Assembly: GCA_900635465.1 (NCBI GenBank)
Contig: LR134135.1
Span: forward strand, 1,364,001 to 1,428,000
Direction of reading: 5' to 3'
DNA from: Lelliottia amnigena
GTDB lineage: Bacteria > Pseudomonadota > Gammaproteobacteria > Enterobacterales > Enterobacteriaceae
Length of the DNA stretch: 64,000 nt
Part shown: positions 45,761 through 57,031 of the stretch, one piece after another
Layout of the letters: every line of letters starts with the position of its first letter
How positions within the stretch are numbered: the first letter of the stretch is position 1
Program-made: the position numbers and the translations under genes
The notes under the pieces: model-generated
Database searches by the model: none
The model's input: only the letters and a program-made list of their open reading frames with translations
What the model was told of the DNA's origin: nothing

Positions 45761-45791
45761 AAGACGGGCAGTGGTTAGACTTGCCCGTCTT
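45761..45791 (-). terminator. Terminator of the artPIQM operon
   Basis: Ten-base stem AAGACGGGCA / TGCCCGTCTT, followed on the minus strand by a TTTTTTT run. Confidence 0.85.
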
Positions 45792-45820
45792 TAAGACTCA
45801 CGGTTTATGCAGTTTATTGA

Positions 45821-46489
45821 TTAATTTCTGCGCTCAAATGCCAGCGCTTTGTTCTCGATAAGACGCATCATCAGCGTCAGCAGACCGTTCACAATCAAAT
45901 AAACCAGACCTGCTGCACCAAACACCATGACGTCATAGGTGCGGCCGTACAGCAGCTGTCCGTGACCCATAACTTCCATCAATGTGATGGTGTACGCCAG
46001 AGACGTGCTTTTAAACACCAGCACCACTTCATTGGAATAGGAAGAGAGCGCGCGTTTAAACGCATACGGCAGCAGGATCGCCAGCGTGTCTTTCTTGCTC
46101 ATCCCCAGCGCGCCGCAGGACTGCCACTGGCCTTCCGGAATCGCGCGGATCGCGCCATAGAAAAGCTGCGTGGTATACGCCGCACTGTTCAGCGACAGGG
46201 CAATCAAGGCGCAAAGCCAGGGTTCAGACAGCAGATGCCACATAACCGGGTATTCCTGCAGCGCCGGGAACTGGCCCGGTCCGTAGTAAATCAGGAAGAT
46301 CTGCACCAGCAGCGGCGTACCCGTAAACAACGTGATATAGGCGCGAACAATCCATACCAGCACCGGCGTTTTTAGCGTCAAAACGATGGTAAAAATCAGC
46401 GCCAGAATCAGAGCCACCACAATGGACGCCACGGTGAGCGTCAAGCTGGTATGAAGCCCTTTCATCAGCTCAGGTAAATACTCAAGCAT
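45821..46489 (-). CDS. artM: Arginine transporter permease ArtM
   Basis: 222-residue inner-membrane permease with the HisM-type EAA loop (GAIRAIPEGQWQSCGALGMSKKDTLAILLPYAFKRAL). Its start coincides with the artQ stop. Last gene of artPIQM. Confidence 0.94.
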   Translation of the reverse strand: MLEYLPELMKGLHTSLTLTVASIVVALILALIFTIVLTLKTPVLVWIVRAYITLFTGTPLLVQIFLIYYGPGQFPALQEYPVMWHLLSEPWLCALIALSLNSAAYTTQLFYGAIRAIPEGQWQSCGALGMSKKDTLAILLPYAFKRALSSYSNEVVLVFKSTSLAYTITLMEVMGHGQLLYGRTYDVMVFGAAGLVYLIVNGLLTLMMRLIENKALAFERRN

Positions 46490-47205
46490 CAGCCGGGTCT
46501 CCGTTCAAAGCGCGTGGCGCGCAGGTCAATGCGTTTCAGAACGTACTGACTTAGTAGCGTGATCACCAGGTAGATAGCCGCCGCAACGATATACCAGGTG
46601 AAAGGCTCCTGGGTGCGGGTGGCAATACTTTTGGTCTGGAGCATTAAATCGTTCACGCTTATCAGGCTCACCAGCGCGGTATCTTTCAGCAACACCAGCC
46701 ACTGATTTCCCAGGCCTGGCAGGGCATGACGCCACATCTGCGGCATCACCAGACGGAAGAAAATCGCCGTCTTAGATAAACCCAACGCCTGACCGGATTC
46801 CCACTGCCCAATCGGCACCGCTTTCAGCGCACCGCGTAGCGTCTGCGACGCGTAGGCGGAATAGAGCAGCGAAAGCGCGATCACGCCGCAGAGGAACGGA
46901 CTGACGTCAAAGTTCTCAATCTGCATCTGCACGGGAATCTGGGCAAAACCCAGGTTTATCGTGAAGCCGTCAGAGAGCGTCAGCAGCAGCTGTGAAGAGC
47001 CGAAATAGATAAACAGGACGACCAGAATTTCTGGCAGTCCGCGCAGAACGGTGACCAACGCGGAGCCAATCCATGCGATTGGACGCCATTTCGCTGACTC
47101 CCACACCGCAAAGATCATCGCCAGCGCAAGGCCGATAATGAGCGCACAAACGGCAAGGCCGACGGTCATCCCGGCGGCGCTTGCTAGAGGAAAAAATTCG
47201 TTCAT
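46489..47205 (-). CDS. artQ: Arginine transporter permease ArtQ
   Basis: 238-residue inner-membrane permease partner of ArtM, with [39 protein letters not shown] as its EAA loop. Six bases after artI and overlapping artM by one base. Confidence 0.94.
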   Translation of the reverse strand: MNEFFPLASAAGMTVGLAVCALIIGLALAMIFAVWESAKWRPIAWIGSALVTVLRGLPEILVVLFIYFGSSQLLLTLSDGFTINLGFAQIPVQMQIENFDVSPFLCGVIALSLLYSAYASQTLRGALKAVPIGQWESGQALGLSKTAIFFRLVMPQMWRHALPGLGNQWLVLLKDTALVSLISVNDLMLQTKSIATRTQEPFTWYIVAAAIYLVITLLSQYVLKRIDLRATRFERRPG

Positions 47206-47211
47206 CAGATC

Positions 47212-47943
47212 TTACTTCTGGAACCATTTGGCATAGATGGTTTCGTAGGTGCCGTCTTTTTTCACTTTTTCGAGCGCAGCGTTGAATTTCTGCTGCAATT
47301 CCGTGTTGCCCTGACGTACCGCGATGCCCAGACCCGTGCCGAAGTAATCTTTGTCGGTCACTTTATCGCCGACTGCCGCCAGCTTATCGTTGGCTTTCAG
47401 CCATTCGGTAACCACAGCGGTATCACCAAATACCGCGTCGATACGCCCGTTTTGCAGATCCAGTTTCGCATTCTGGTAGCTGTCATAAGGCACGGTGGTG
47501 ATTTCCGGATGTTTATCCATGATGAATTTCTGGTGCGTTGTGCCGTTCTGTACGCCGACTTTTTTGCCTTTCAGCAGATCAATAGAGGCAAATTTGCCTT
47601 TCTGACCGATGAACAGGGCGGAGTTGTCATAGTAAGGGGTAGAGAACAGAACCTGTTTTTCACGCTCAGGGGTGATGTCCATACCGGCCATGACCGCATC
47701 GATGCGCTTGAATTTCAGGCTTGGGATCAGGCTATCGAAAGACTGGTTGGTGAAGGTGCAGGTCGCATCGATCTCTTTACACAACGCGTTTGCCAGGTCC
47801 ACGTCAAAGCCCACAATTTTGTTGTTTGCATCGATAGACTCAAACGGAGGATAAGAGGCTTCGGTGGCAAAGCGGATAGTCTGTGCTGCGGTAGCGGAAA
47901 GGCTGATGCTAGCAAGCAGTGCGGCAATCAATACTTTTTTCAT
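47212..47943 (-). CDS. artI: Arginine/lysine-type periplasmic binding protein ArtI
   Basis: 243-residue receptor closely similar to ArtJ. Signal peptide MKKVLIAALLASISLSATA, then QTIRFATEASYPPFESIDANNKIVGFDVDLANALC. The start at ATG 47943 fits homologues and a ribosome site AGGGAAA; the frame is open 78 bases further upstream. 19 bases follow artP. Confidence 0.93.
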   Translation of the reverse strand: MKKVLIAALLASISLSATAAQTIRFATEASYPPFESIDANNKIVGFDVDLANALCKEIDATCTFTNQSFDSLIPSLKFKRIDAVMAGMDITPEREKQVLFSTPYYDNSALFIGQKGKFASIDLLKGKKVGVQNGTTHQKFIMDKHPEITTVPYDSYQNAKLDLQNGRIDAVFGDTAVVTEWLKANDKLAAVGDKVTDKDYFGTGLGIAVRQGNTELQQKFNAALEKVKKDGTYETIYAKWFQK

Positions 47944-47962
47944 TATCATTTTCCCTAACACA

Positions 47963-48691
47963 TCAGTGAGATAAATAGTTTTTAAAGGCGTCAGTTTGCG
48001 GAGCGGTGAAGCAGCTCGCATCCCCTTGCTCGACGATAAGACCGTTTTCCATATACACCACGCGGCTGGCGGTTTTGCGCGCCACTTCCACTTCGTGCGT
48101 CACGATGACTTGCGTGATATTCGTTTCAGCCAGTTCGCGGATAATGCTGACGATCTGGGCGGTAATTTCTGGGTCCAGCGCGGCGGTTGGTTCATCGAAC
48201 AGCAGAACAGCGGGTTCCATCATCAGGGCGCGTGCAATGGCAACGCGCTGCTGTTGACCGCCAGAAAGATGCAGTGGATAGCGATCGCTGTACGGTTTCA
48301 GGCGCAGACGTTCCAGTAATTTTTCGGCACGCGCCAGCGCCTGATCTTTGCTCAAACCCAGCACACGACAGGGCGCTTCAATCAGGTTTTGCTGCACGGT
48401 CAGGTGCGGCCAGAGATTATATTGCTGAAAGACCATGCCGACGTTCTGGCGCAAATCGCGGATCGCTTTATCGGACGGCGTTTTGGCAAAATCAAAGTGA
48501 TTGCCGGCGATCGCAAGCGTACCGGAGCGTGGCATTTCAAGTAGATTGAGGACGCGCAGAAGTGAGCTTTTACCTGCGCCGCTTGGGCCAAGTAAAACCA
48601 GCGTTTCGCCCTCGGGGCAGTTCAGCGTGATGTCGAACAGCGCCTGGTGTGCGCCGTAGAAGCAGTTAATGCCGTTTAGTTGAATACTCAT
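47963..48691 (-). CDS. artP: Arginine transporter ATPase ArtP
   Basis: 242-residue ABC ATPase: Walker [10 protein letters not shown], signature [15 protein letters not shown], Walker [16 protein letters not shown]-loop VTHEVEVA. First gene of artPIQM, preceded by ArgR-like sites. Confidence 0.95.
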   Translation of the reverse strand: MSIQLNGINCFYGAHQALFDITLNCPEGETLVLLGPSGAGKSSLLRVLNLLEMPRSGTLAIAGNHFDFAKTPSDKAIRDLRQNVGMVFQQYNLWPHLTVQQNLIEAPCRVLGLSKDQALARAEKLLERLRLKPYSDRYPLHLSGGQQQRVAIARALMMEPAVLLFDEPTAALDPEITAQIVSIIRELAETNITQVIVTHEVEVARKTASRVVYMENGLIVEQGDASCFTAPQTDAFKNYLSH

Positions 48692-48752
48692 CGGGGCAGT
48701 CTTTACTCATCCAGGCAATCTATAGCAATTGAGGCCGCAGATAGTACCGTTG

Positions 48753-48783
48753 ACAGAATAGTTATGCAATATTTATGCGTTAA
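48753..48783. promoter_or_regulatory. ArgR-like boxes upstream of artP
   Basis: On the minus strand, TGCATAACTATTCT and CGCATAAATATTGCA lie next to one another, each close to the TGAATWWWWATTCA arginine box. Confidence 0.5.
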
Positions 48784-48908
48784 AAGTTAAATATAACCCG
48801 TAATTCTATCTAAACATAGCACAAAATAGCGGAAGGCAAATGGGGTGAGAATAAATGTCGGCATTCCTCATGAAATGCCGGACATTTTACGGGGGTAACG
48901 ATTTTTAC

Positions 48909-49427
48909 TCAGCGATTTTCAATCGACTGGCGCAGCGTGCCAGCCGGGGCATGTACGCTGCCACCGATATAGCGAACGTCATCAATCGCCCAACAATGGC
49001 CTTCGCGGATCATCAGCACTTCGTCCTGCCAGGACTGGTCGCCCTGAGTCAGTTTCACTCTTAACGGGATGTTTCGCGCATCGGTATTCGGAATCGTGGA
49101 GGCGCTGGCGACCGCTGCGCTGTCAGGCGGCGTGGTGCGACTGGAGAACGGATCGGACTGGAGCAGCGCGTTGTGTTGCGGGTCGCGAGTGGCATCGCTC
49201 AGCAGTTTCGCCAGGTTGTCGCTCAGGTAGGGGCGCAGGGCGGTGATGTCGTTGTTGCGATGCTGGATACGGTAGTCGTAAAACTGCTGGGCTACCGCAT
49301 CAGGACCGCCGTCAATGCAAGGGCCGCTGCGGGTTCCGATGTCCTTGAATGCCGGTGTAACAGGCGTGGTGCAGGCGCTGAGCAGCAGCGCACAAGGCAC
49401 CAAAAGCGTCAAAGCAGAATAGCGCAT
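48909..49427 (-). CDS. ybjP: Lipoprotein YbjP
   Basis: 172-residue lipoprotein; signal MRYSALTLLVPCALLLSAC with lipobox LSAC. Contains a DUF3828-type domain (FYDYRIQHRNNDITALRPYLSDNLAKLL). Function unknown. Same position and length as E. coli YbjP; GGAAAT precedes the start. Confidence 0.88.
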   Translation of the reverse strand: MRYSALTLLVPCALLLSACTTPVTPAFKDIGTRSGPCIDGGPDAVAQQFYDYRIQHRNNDITALRPYLSDNLAKLLSDATRDPQHNALLQSDPFSSRTTPPDSAAVASASTIPNTDARNIPLRVKLTQGDQSWQDEVLMIREGHCWAIDDVRYIGGSVHAPAGTLRQSIENR

Positions 49428-49592
49428 GTTGATTTCCTTAATGATTAACTATCCTTTCAATCATAGCGTAACGCACCGATAATGCTGGGGAAGTGATGCG
49501 CTAAGGCGTTGAACGCGATACCGGTCATTCGTCGGGTTGCGGCCGTGTTGTCGCAACTTAAGGGTTCAGGGCATGTAAAAAGGAGAGACACG

Positions 49593-49916
49593 ATGCAATT
49601 TTCAACAACTCCAACGCTGGAAGGGCAGCCGATTGTCGAGTACTGCGGCGTGGTAACGGGTGAGGCCATTCTGGGGGCGAATATTTTTCGCGACTTTTTT
49701 GCTGGCATCCGCGATATCGTCGGTGGGCGTTCCGGAGCTTATGAAAAAGAGCTGCGCAAGGCGCGCGAAATCGCGTTCAAAGAGCTCGGCGAGCAGGCCA
49801 AAGCGTTGGGCGCTGATGCGGTTGTGGGGATTGATATCGACTATGAAACGGTCGGTAAAGACGCCAGCATGCTGATGGTGAGCGTCAGCGGTACCGCGGT
49901 GAAAACGCGTCGATGA
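49593..49916 (+). CDS. ybjQ: YbjQ (UPF0145) family protein
   Basis: 107-residue heavy-metal-binding-fold protein ([47 protein letters not shown]). ATG 49593 has AAAAGGAGAG upstream; the frame opens at 49509. The stop overlaps the start of amiD by four bases, so it is translated with it. Role unknown. Confidence 0.9.
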   Translation: MQFSTTPTLEGQPIVEYCGVVTGEAILGANIFRDFFAGIRDIVGGRSGAYEKELRKAREIAFKELGEQAKALGADAVVGIDIDYETVGKDASMLMVSVSGTAVKTRR

Positions 49917-50743
49917 AACGTCTGCTGTCTCTTTCCCTGCTGGCCTTGCTGCTGGTGGGATGCGCGGGAGAAAAGGGCATCGTCGATAAAGGGACGTATG
50001 AGCTGGATACCCGTCATCAGGCGCAGGCTGCCTATCCACGCATTAAAGTGTTGGTGATCCACTATACAGCAGATGATTTCGACAGTTCGCTGGCAACGCT
50101 GACCGATAAACACGTCAGCTCGCATTATCTTATTCCCGCTAAACCGCCTGCGCCGGACGGCAAACCGCGCATCTGGCAACTGGTGCCTGAAAGCGAGCTG
50201 GCCTGGCATGCGGGCGTGAGTTTCTGGCGCGGCACGAACCGTATTAACGATACCTCGATTGGCATTGAGCTGGAAAATCGGGGCTGGCAGAAAACGGGTA
50301 GCGTGAAGACCTTTACCCCGTTTGAGCCTGCGCAAATTGCCGCGTTGATTCCGCTCGCCAAAGACATTATTGCCCGGTACGACATCAAGCCGCAGAACGT
50401 GGTGGCGCATTCTGATATTGCCCCGCAGCGCAAAGACGATCCTGGCCCGCTATTCCCGTGGCACGCGCTGGCCCAGCAGGGGATTGGCGCATGGCCCGAT
50501 CCGGCTCGCGTCGCATTTTATCTTAACGGAAAGCCGCCGTATCAGAGCGTGGAACCTGCCGCGTTGCTCGATCTTCTGGCGCGTTACGGGTATGACGTGC
50601 CGGAAAATAGCACGGAGGCGCAGCATAAGCGCATTATTATGGCGTTTCAGATGCACTACCGTCCCGAGCGCTGGAACGGTATTGCGGATGCGGAATCTAT
50701 GGCGATTGCCGAGGCGTTATTAGAAAAGTACGGGCAGGGATAA
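49913..50743 (+). CDS. amiD: N-acetylmuramoyl-L-alanine amidase AmiD
   Basis: 276-residue outer-membrane lipoprotein with zinc amidase_2 activity on muropeptides and anhydro-muropeptides. Signal [17 protein letters not shown]; zinc ligands in [18 protein letters not shown] and the D after KDD; substrate region [11 protein letters not shown]-terminal peptidoglycan-binding helices follow. Overlaps ybjQ by four bases. Confidence 0.93.
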   Translation: MKRLLSLSLLALLLVGCAGEKGIVDKGTYELDTRHQAQAAYPRIKVLVIHYTADDFDSSLATLTDKHVSSHYLIPAKPPAPDGKPRIWQLVPESELAWHAGVSFWRGTNRINDTSIGIELENRGWQKTGSVKTFTPFEPAQIAALIPLAKDIIARYDIKPQNVVAHSDIAPQRKDDPGPLFPWHALAQQGIGAWPDPARVAFYLNGKPPYQSVEPAALLDLLARYGYDVPENSTEAQHKRIIMAFQMHYRPERWNGIADAESMAIAEALLEKYGQG

Positions 50744-50749
50744 TTCGCG

Positions 50750-51763
50750 TTAGCGGTGCAGTTTACCGTGATCGCGCAGCCACGCCGCCGTGCGTACAAT
50801 GCCTTCATCCAGCGTGACGATCGGCTTGTATCCCAGTTCGTTTTCAGCACGCGTGGTATCTAGCGTAAAATCAAAATTGAGCTTCGATACGCCATAGTGT
50901 GTTAGCGCGGGTTCTTTGGCGGATTTATTGCCAAAGCGCTCCATGCTGCGGGCGATCATGTCCAGCATCGGGTAGGGCACCGAGCGAATACGGCAGTGAA
51001 TATTCAGCTCGTCGATCAGACGCTGTACGATATTACGCAGGCTTTGCGGCTCACCGTTGGTGATGTTGTACGCGCGACCTGAAATAAGGTTATCGCACTC
51101 TGGCTGACTCGCCAGCCACATCGCATGAATCGCATTTTCAAAATAGGTCATATCCACCAGCGCATCGCCACCGCGCGGCAACAGCACGCTGCCGTAGTGA
51201 TGCATCATTTGAGCCAGACGCGGGATAAACACTTTATCGTGCGGCCCAAACAGGCTTTGCGGACGCAGAACGGTAAACCGCGTGTGCGGGTTTGACTGCG
51301 CCAGCAGATCGATCACCTCTTCGCTGGCGGCTTTACTGCGCGCAAATTCGCAGGCGAACCGCGCCGGGCGAAAATCTTCCTGGATATTACGATGATGGTG
51401 ATAATCGAAATAGAGCGACGGGGAGGAGACATGAATGAAATTCCGCACTCCCCACGCGACAGACCATTCGCCGAGACGGCGGGTGGCGCGCACGTTCGCG
51501 AGGTCAAAGGCTTCCTGCGTTCCCCAGGGAGAGGTGAAACTGGAGCAGTGCCACAGCGTATCGATTCCGGCGAGCATGACTTTGGCCTGCGAAGAAACCA
51601 GCTCCGTCAGGTCGGCATGGATGAATTCAGCCCCCATTTTTTGCAGGAGTTTGCCCATCGCTTCGTTGCGACCGGTGGCTCTGACACTGATGCCTTTATT
51701 GCGCAGAAACTCGACCGCATTTCGGCCTAAGCCGCTGGTGGCGCCGGTAACCAGTACCTTCAT
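50750..51763 (-). CDS. ybjS: NAD(P)-dependent epimerase/dehydratase-like YbjS
   Basis: 337-residue extended SDR protein with the Rossmann motif [10 protein letters not shown] and a YxxxK-type region replaced by [14 protein letters not shown]...RSKAASEE. Related to 3-beta-hydroxysteroid dehydrogenases; substrate unknown. ATG 51763 ([11 protein letters not shown]) is used, as in homologues; the frame is open further upstream into the gap after ybjT. Last gene of the poxB-ltaE-ybjT-ybjS string. Confidence 0.9.
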   Translation of the reverse strand: MKVLVTGATSGLGRNAVEFLRNKGISVRATGRNEAMGKLLQKMGAEFIHADLTELVSSQAKVMLAGIDTLWHCSSFTSPWGTQEAFDLANVRATRRLGEWSVAWGVRNFIHVSSPSLYFDYHHHRNIQEDFRPARFACEFARSKAASEEVIDLLAQSNPHTRFTVLRPQSLFGPHDKVFIPRLAQMMHHYGSVLLPRGGDALVDMTYFENAIHAMWLASQPECDNLISGRAYNITNGEPQSLRNIVQRLIDELNIHCRIRSVPYPMLDMIARSMERFGNKSAKEPALTHYGVSKLNFDFTLDTTRAENELGYKPIVTLDEGIVRTAAWLRDHGKLHR

Positions 51764-51855
51764 ATCAATCCACTGTGTTGAAAAGAATTTCGTGCGCATT
51801 CTTCCGTGAATCACGCCACGATGCAATGGGAAAGGTGAAAGAATCAGAGTTTTAA

Positions 51856-53292
51856 TCAGATTTTTTCTGACTTGTGTTCTGCAAGATGCGCAATCCGTTT
51901 TGCCATGCCGCGGAAGATAAACAGGTGCGCCGGGATCATCAACAGCCAGTAGAAAAGCCCCGGCATTCCGTGCGGGTGCCACCACGCGCGCACGTCCAGT
52001 TCGCGGTGATCGCCTTTGTCTTTCAGCGTGAAGCACAATCGCCCAAGGCCTGGCGCTTTCATACCGAACAGCAGCGCCAGCTGTTTTTCGGGCTCGACGA
52101 TGATCACTTTCCAGCTATCGACCGTATCGCCTGGCTGCAGCATGGCGTGTTCAGGCCGGCCTTTTGCCAGCTTGTGTCCCACCAGCAGATCCAGCATGCC
52201 GCGCGTTTGCCAGAGAATATTGCCAAAGAAATAGCGCTCTTTGCCGCCAATTTGATTGACCACTTCCCAGAGTGCTTCGAGGCTGGCGCGGGTTTTCACC
52301 GTGTAGCCCGCCTGTTTGGCGTAATATCCGTACTCCGGACGCCAGCGGGCAAAGGCCTGCGCGTCGTAACCCCAGTCGCTGGAGTTCACCAGCTTCTCTT
52401 CTTCTTTTAGCGTGTTGCGCACCGCGTCGTCGAAACGGATCAGATCTTGCGGGATCAGCGCCTGCAATTCGCGGTCATCGGCCAGCAGATCGTGTTTAAG
52501 CCCTTGGATCAGCGCTTTGGCTGTCGTCGGCGGAACGGACGTAATGACGTTCAAAAACCAGACGGAGATCCAGCTGGTTGGGAAGGGGATGGGTACCAGC
52601 AAGCGGCGACGCCCGCTAACCCTCATAAAATGCTCAAACTGTTCCTGATAGCTCAACACTTCCGGCCCGGCGGCTTCCAGCACGCGATGCTGCGCGCTGG
52701 GATGATTCAGCAGTTCCATCAGATAATGCAGCAGATTTTCCAGCGCAATCGGCGTGGTACGCGAGCGTACCCAGCGCGGCGGCGTCAGCACCGGCAGGTT
52801 GTAAACCATATCGCGCATCACTTCAAATGCCGCCGATCCTGCGCCCACGATGATCCCGGCACGTAATTCGGTAAGCGGAATAGTGGCGCTGCGCAGCATT
52901 TCACCCGTAAGCTGACGCGCGCGCAGATGATCGGACTGCTCGCTTTCAGGCGCTTGCAACGAGCTTAAGAAAATGATCTGCTTAACGGACGTTTTCAGCA
53001 GGGCGTCGCGCACGTTCAACGCCACCTGGCGCTCATGCGCGATAAAATCACCGCCTTCGCCCATGCTGTGCACCAGATAATAGAGCGTATCGACGCCCTC
53101 CAGCAGGACGGGCAATTCCTTTGGCCAGTTGAGATCAACATTGTGACAGCTGACGTTGGGCAGGTTCAGCTTCTGGAGGCGCTCAGTATTGCGTGCCGCC
53201 GCCAGCACCTGATGTCCTTGCTCACCTAATGCGGACGTCAAATGCTGACCGATATAGCCACTGGCGCCGAGCACCAGAATACGTTGCGGCAC
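51856..53292 (-). CDS. ybjT: YbjT, NAD(P)-binding and DUF2867 protein
   Basis: 478-residue protein with N-terminal NmrA-like Rossmann domain ([18 protein letters not shown]) and a C-terminal DUF2867 domain ending in a membrane-associated segment ([22 protein letters not shown]). Function unknown. Ten bases after ltaE on the same strand. Confidence 0.9.
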   Translation of the reverse strand: MPQRILVLGASGYIGQHLTSALGEQGHQVLAAARNTERLQKLNLPNVSCHNVDLNWPKELPVLLEGVDTLYYLVHSMGEGGDFIAHERQVALNVRDALLKTSVKQIIFLSSLQAPESEQSDHLRARQLTGEMLRSATIPLTELRAGIIVGAGSAAFEVMRDMVYNLPVLTPPRWVRSRTTPIALENLLHYLMELLNHPSAQHRVLEAAGPEVLSYQEQFEHFMRVSGRRRLLVPIPFPTSWISVWFLNVITSVPPTTAKALIQGLKHDLLADDRELQALIPQDLIRFDDAVRNTLKEEEKLVNSSDWGYDAQAFARWRPEYGYYAKQAGYTVKTRASLEALWEVVNQIGGKERYFFGNILWQTRGMLDLLVGHKLAKGRPEHAMLQPGDTVDSWKVIIVEPEKQLALLFGMKAPGLGRLCFTLKDKGDHRELDVRAWWHPHGMPGLFYWLLMIPAHLFIFRGMAKRIAHLAEHKSEKI

Positions 53293-53302
53293 GGTGTGCT
53301 CC

Positions 53303-54304
53303 TTAGCGCTGTAAAAAGGCCTGCCAGTGTTTCACCACGTCAGAAAGCTGCTCGCGACTGACGTCAAGGTGCATTACCAGGCGCACCACTGGGGATGCGT
53401 TTAACAGCACGCCACGGGATTTCATGAATTCACCCAGCGCAGCGGCGTTTTCATCACCCACGCGAATGAACAGCATATTGGTATCGTGACGCATCACATC
53501 CGCGCCGATTTCACGCAGTTGAGTCGCCATCCACGCGGCATTGTCATGATCGTCTTTCAGGCGCGCAACGTTGTTTTTCAGCGCATACAGTCCAGCTGCG
53601 GCCAGAATACCGGCCTGACGCATGCCGCCGCCGGTCATTTTACGCCAGCGGTTGGCGCGCTTGATGTAATCCGCATCGCCGACCAATAGCGATCCGACCG
53701 GCGTCCCCAGACCTTTTGAAAGACAAATCGTGAACGTATCGCAGTATTGAGTAATCTCTTTCAGCTCGCAGCCATATTCCACCACGGCGTTAAAGATGCG
53801 CGCGCCGTCGACATGCAGCGCCAGATTGCGCTCGCGGGTGAATGCCCACGCGGCTTTCAGGTATTCGCGCGGAAGGACTTTCCCGTTATGGGTATTTTCC
53901 AGACTGAGCAGTTTGGTCCGTGCAAAATGTATATCGTCGGCTTTGATTTTGGCCGCGACTTTATCCAGCGGCAGGGAGCCGTCAGACGCGGCATCAATCG
54001 GCTGCGGCTGAATGCTGCCGAGCACCGCGGCGCCACCGGCTTCGTACAGATAGTTATGTGCGCCCTGGCCCACAATATACTCTTCGCCGCGCTCGCAATG
54101 GCTGAGCAATGCGACCAGATTGGCCTGCGTGCCGGTGGGCAGGAACAGCGCCGCCTCTTTCCCGCTTAATTCCGCGGCATAGCGCTGGAGTTCGTTGACC
54201 GTTGGGTCGTCACCGTACACGTCGTCCCCGACCGGTGCGGCCATCATCTCTTCAAGCATGGCGCGACTCGGACGGGTGACGGTATCACTGCGTAAATCAA
54301 TCAT
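53303..54304 (-). CDS. ltaE: Low-specificity L-threonine aldolase LtaE
   Basis: 333-residue PLP enzyme splitting L-threonine and L-allo-threonine into glycine and acetaldehyde. The PLP lysine lies in [22 protein letters not shown] at the start and [10 protein letters not shown] (PLP-binding Asp) are typical. AAGGA precedes the ATG. Same length as in E. coli. Confidence 0.95.
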   Translation of the reverse strand: MIDLRSDTVTRPSRAMLEEMMAAPVGDDVYGDDPTVNELQRYAAELSGKEAALFLPTGTQANLVALLSHCERGEEYIVGQGAHNYLYEAGGAAVLGSIQPQPIDAASDGSLPLDKVAAKIKADDIHFARTKLLSLENTHNGKVLPREYLKAAWAFTRERNLALHVDGARIFNAVVEYGCELKEITQYCDTFTICLSKGLGTPVGSLLVGDADYIKRANRWRKMTGGGMRQAGILAAAGLYALKNNVARLKDDHDNAAWMATQLREIGADVMRHDTNMLFIRVGDENAAALGEFMKSRGVLLNASPVVRLVMHLDVSREQLSDVVKHWQAFLQR

Positions 54305-54313
54305 GGCATATCC

Positions 54314-54436
54314 TTATATACACGCATCTTTCACGCCTGCACGTTAGCGGCACCTGCAAACCCCTGTCACATTCTGTGTTCATGGGGTTTCAGGCTTGCC
54401 GCTTTGACGCATCACGAATGATTTTTGCGTATGACT
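54314..54436. repeat. Degenerate ERIC-like repeat between ltaE and poxB
   Basis: About 120 bases aligning along the ERIC layout: TATAC at the left, CCCCTGTCACATTCTGTG and GGGGTTTCAGGCTTGCCGC in the centre, TGCGTATGA at the right. Strongly diverged; the middle arms can still pair (AACCCC / GGGGTT). Confidence 0.55.
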
Positions 54437-54450
54437 TTAAAAGGATATTT

Positions 54451-56169
54451 TTACCTGAGCCAGTTGGTTTTTGCTAGCTCCATCACTTCGTCACCGCGAC
54501 CGCTAATAATGGCGCGCAGCATATACAGGCTAAAGCCTTTGGCCTGCTCCAGTTTAATTTGCGGCGGGATCGCCAGCTCTTCTTTGGCTACCACGACATC
54601 GACCAGCACCGGACCGTCGATGGAAAACGCGCGTTGCAGCGCTTCATCCACGTCTGCGGCTTTTTCCACGCGGATACCCGTGATACCGCAGGCTTCGGCG
54701 ATTTTGGCAAAGTTGGTATCGTGCAGATCCGTGCCGTCGGTCAGATAGCCGCCGGCTTTCATCTCCATCGCCACGAATCCCAGCACGCTGTTATTGAACA
54801 CCACGATTTTCAGCGGCAGCTTCATCTGTACGACCGACAAAAAATCGCCCATCAGCATGCTGAATCCGCCGTCGCCGCACATGGCGACAACCTGACGCTC
54901 CGGCGCGGTGGCTTTAGCGCCTAGCGCTTGCGGCATGGCGTTGGCCATTGAACCGTGGTTGAAGGAGCCGATCAGTCGGCGCTTGCCGTTCATTTTCAGA
55001 TAACGCGCTGCCCAGACGGTGGGGGTGCCCACGTCGCAGGTAAAGATGGCGTCATCAGCGGCGAAGTGGCTAATCTGTTGCGCCAGATACTGCGGATGAA
55101 TTGCCTTTTCGCTCGGCTTCGCGAGGTCGTCCAGCCCTTTGCGCGCGTCACGATAATCGCTGAGCGCTTTGTCGAGGAATTTGCGATCGGTTTTCTCTTC
55201 CAGATGTGGGATCAGGGCCGCGAGCGTGGCTTTGATATCGCCAATCAGCGCCATATCGACCTTGCTGTGTGAGCCAATACTGCCGGGATTAATATCGATC
55301 TGGATGATTTTCGCGTCAGTTGGATAGAACGCGCGATAGGGGAATTGCGTGCCGAGCAGCACCAGCGTATCGGCGTTCATCATCGTGTGGAAGCCGCTGG
55401 AGAAACCGATCAGACCGGTCATCCCCACGTCGTAAGGGTTGTCGTACTCCACATGTTCTTTGCCGCGCAGGGCGTGAACAATCGGTGCTTTCAGTTTTCC
55501 GGCAAATTCCAGCAGTTCTTTATGCGCGCCCGCGCAGCCGCTGCCGCACATGAGCGCAATGTTGCTGGAGTAGCGTAAGAGCTGAGCCAGTTTTTTGAGC
55601 TCCTCTTCCGCTGGCGTGACAACCGGCTGCGGCGCGGGGTACCAGTGCGTGCTCGCCCCTTCTGGCGCGGCTTTCAACGCCACGTCGCCAGGTAACACCA
55701 CGACCGAAACGCCGCGATTGAGGATCGCTTTGCGCATCGCAATCGCCATCACCTGCGGGATTTGCTCCGGCGTGGAAACCAGCTCGCAGTAGTGGCTACA
55801 TTCACGGAACAGCTCCTGCGGATGCGTTTCCTGAAAATAGCCGCTCCCGATTTCGCTCGACGGAATATGTGCGGCAATGGCCAGCACCGGAACGTGATTG
55901 CGATGGCAGTCGAACAAACCGTTTATCAAATGCAAATTACCCGGCCCGCACGATCCGGCGCAAACCGCCAGCTCGCCTGTCAGTTGCGCTTCCGCGCCTG
56001 CGGCAAATGCCGCGACTTCTTCATGGCGGGTGGGCATCCATTCGATGGTGCCCATTCGGTTGAGGCTGTCGCTGAGTCCGTTAAGTGAATCGCCGGTCAC
56101 GCCCCAGATGCGTTTCACTCCAGCTTGTTCCAGCGTTTTCGCGACGTAAGCCGCTACGGTCTGTTTCAT
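54451..56169 (-). CDS. poxB: Pyruvate dehydrogenase (quinone) PoxB
   Basis: 572-residue ThDP- and FAD-dependent peripheral membrane enzyme that oxidises pyruvate to acetate and CO2, passing electrons to ubiquinone in stationary phase. Visible: ThDP-activating Glu region ([16 protein letters not shown]), FAD/central domain, ThDP motif [15 protein letters not shown]...NN, and the C-terminal lipid-binding helix ([19 protein letters not shown]). Full length as E. coli. Confidence 0.96.
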   Translation of the reverse strand: MKQTVAAYVAKTLEQAGVKRIWGVTGDSLNGLSDSLNRMGTIEWMPTRHEEVAAFAAGAEAQLTGELAVCAGSCGPGNLHLINGLFDCHRNHVPVLAIAAHIPSSEIGSGYFQETHPQELFRECSHYCELVSTPEQIPQVMAIAMRKAILNRGVSVVVLPGDVALKAAPEGASTHWYPAPQPVVTPAEEELKKLAQLLRYSSNIALMCGSGCAGAHKELLEFAGKLKAPIVHALRGKEHVEYDNPYDVGMTGLIGFSSGFHTMMNADTLVLLGTQFPYRAFYPTDAKIIQIDINPGSIGSHSKVDMALIGDIKATLAALIPHLEEKTDRKFLDKALSDYRDARKGLDDLAKPSEKAIHPQYLAQQISHFAADDAIFTCDVGTPTVWAARYLKMNGKRRLIGSFNHGSMANAMPQALGAKATAPERQVVAMCGDGGFSMLMGDFLSVVQMKLPLKIVVFNNSVLGFVAMEMKAGGYLTDGTDLHDTNFAKIAEACGITGIRVEKAADVDEALQRAFSIDGPVLVDVVVAKEELAIPPQIKLEQAKGFSLYMLRAIISGRGDEVMELAKTNWLR

Positions 56170-56321
56170 GGGTGTCCATCTCCGTTATGTGATAACGCTT
56201 ACAAGCTTAGAAGAAAATGGCCGTTCTGCCCGTCAAACCCCCCTGATTAATAGTTACTTTCATTGTGCAACAATTCGTCATATTCTGTTGAGACTTCAAT
56301 TAAAAACAGGAATCATTTCAG

Positions 56322-56756
56322 ATGGTTAAATCATTGTTAATTGCTGTTAATAAAACGCTAACGCATGAAGATTTTGGCAAGCTGTTACTGCGATTGGCCG
56401 TTGGTGGGTTAATGCTGTTCCACGGGATGCACAAGCTGATTGGCGGCGTGGATGGCATTAGCGGCATGCTGGTGGCAAAAGGATTACCAGGGTTTATCGC
56501 CTATGGTGTGTTGATTGGCGAAGTGGTTGCGCCTGTGCTGATTGTGCTGGGCATTCTGACGCGTCCGGCAGCGCTGGTGCTGGCCTTTACGATGATTGTC
56601 GCCTGGCTGATGGTCGGCACCGGCAAAACGTTCGCGCTGGACGCAGTAGGCGCATGGGCGATCGAAAGTCTGGTGTATTTCTTTATCGGCGCGTTAGCCG
56701 TGGCGTTTTTAGGTGCTGGGCGCTATGCCTTAGCCAAAGACCCGGCCTGGAAGTAA
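56322..56756 (+). CDS. DoxX-family membrane protein
   Basis: 144 residues with four membrane helices (LLLRLAVGGLMLFHGMHKL; LVAKGLPGFIAYGVLIGEVVAPVLIVLGI; VLAFTMIVAWLMVG; YFFIGALAVAFLGAG), the DoxX pattern. Function in enterobacteria unknown; relatives are linked to sulfur or quinone redox. Divergent from poxB across 152 bases. A strong terminator follows. Confidence 0.82.
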   Translation: MVKSLLIAVNKTLTHEDFGKLLLRLAVGGLMLFHGMHKLIGGVDGISGMLVAKGLPGFIAYGVLIGEVVAPVLIVLGILTRPAALVLAFTMIVAWLMVGTGKTFALDAVGAWAIESLVYFFIGALAVAFLGAGRYALAKDPAWK

Positions 56757-56805
56757 GGTTTTATCCGGGCGGCGCGAGCTTATATCGAGATAAAAACCAA
56801 CATCT

Positions 56806-56834
56806 ACAAAAAGGGTTCTTCGGAACCCTTTTTT
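56806..56834 (+). terminator. Terminator after the DoxX gene
   Basis: AAGGGTTC-ttcg-GAACCCTT with flanking A and T runs. Confidence 0.9.
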
Positions 56835-56849
56835 GTGGGTGCTGGTTAA

Positions 56850-57023
56850 GATATTGATATTGTTGAGTGGAATGAGTATCCAGGAAAAAAGGGTTTGCCG
56901 CGCTGGAATCGAATTTCAAAAGGAAAGGTGAAGATTGCTTCAGTTTACTACCGTACAGGCAGCTTAGAAATACGCCAAATAAAAAGGCCAGCAGATGCTG
57001 GCCTTTCGCGTTTTAACAGGTGA
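56850..57023 (+). pseudogene. 57-codon start-less fragment between DoxX gene and hcr
   Basis: Frame open from a stop at 56847 without any Met: DIDIVEWNEYPGKKGLPRWN..., then KVKIASVYYRTGSLEIRQIK. The first part looks protein-like, and its last third runs through the hcr terminator. Possibly the C-terminal remnant of a lost gene. No family recognised; chance cannot be excluded. Confidence 0.3.
56983..57006 (-). terminator. Terminator of the hcp-hcr operon
   Basis: Perfect 11-base stem AAAGGCCAGCA / TGCTGGCCTTT with a 2-base loop and a T-run on the minus strand. Confidence 0.85.
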
Positions 57024-57031
57024 GAATTAAT

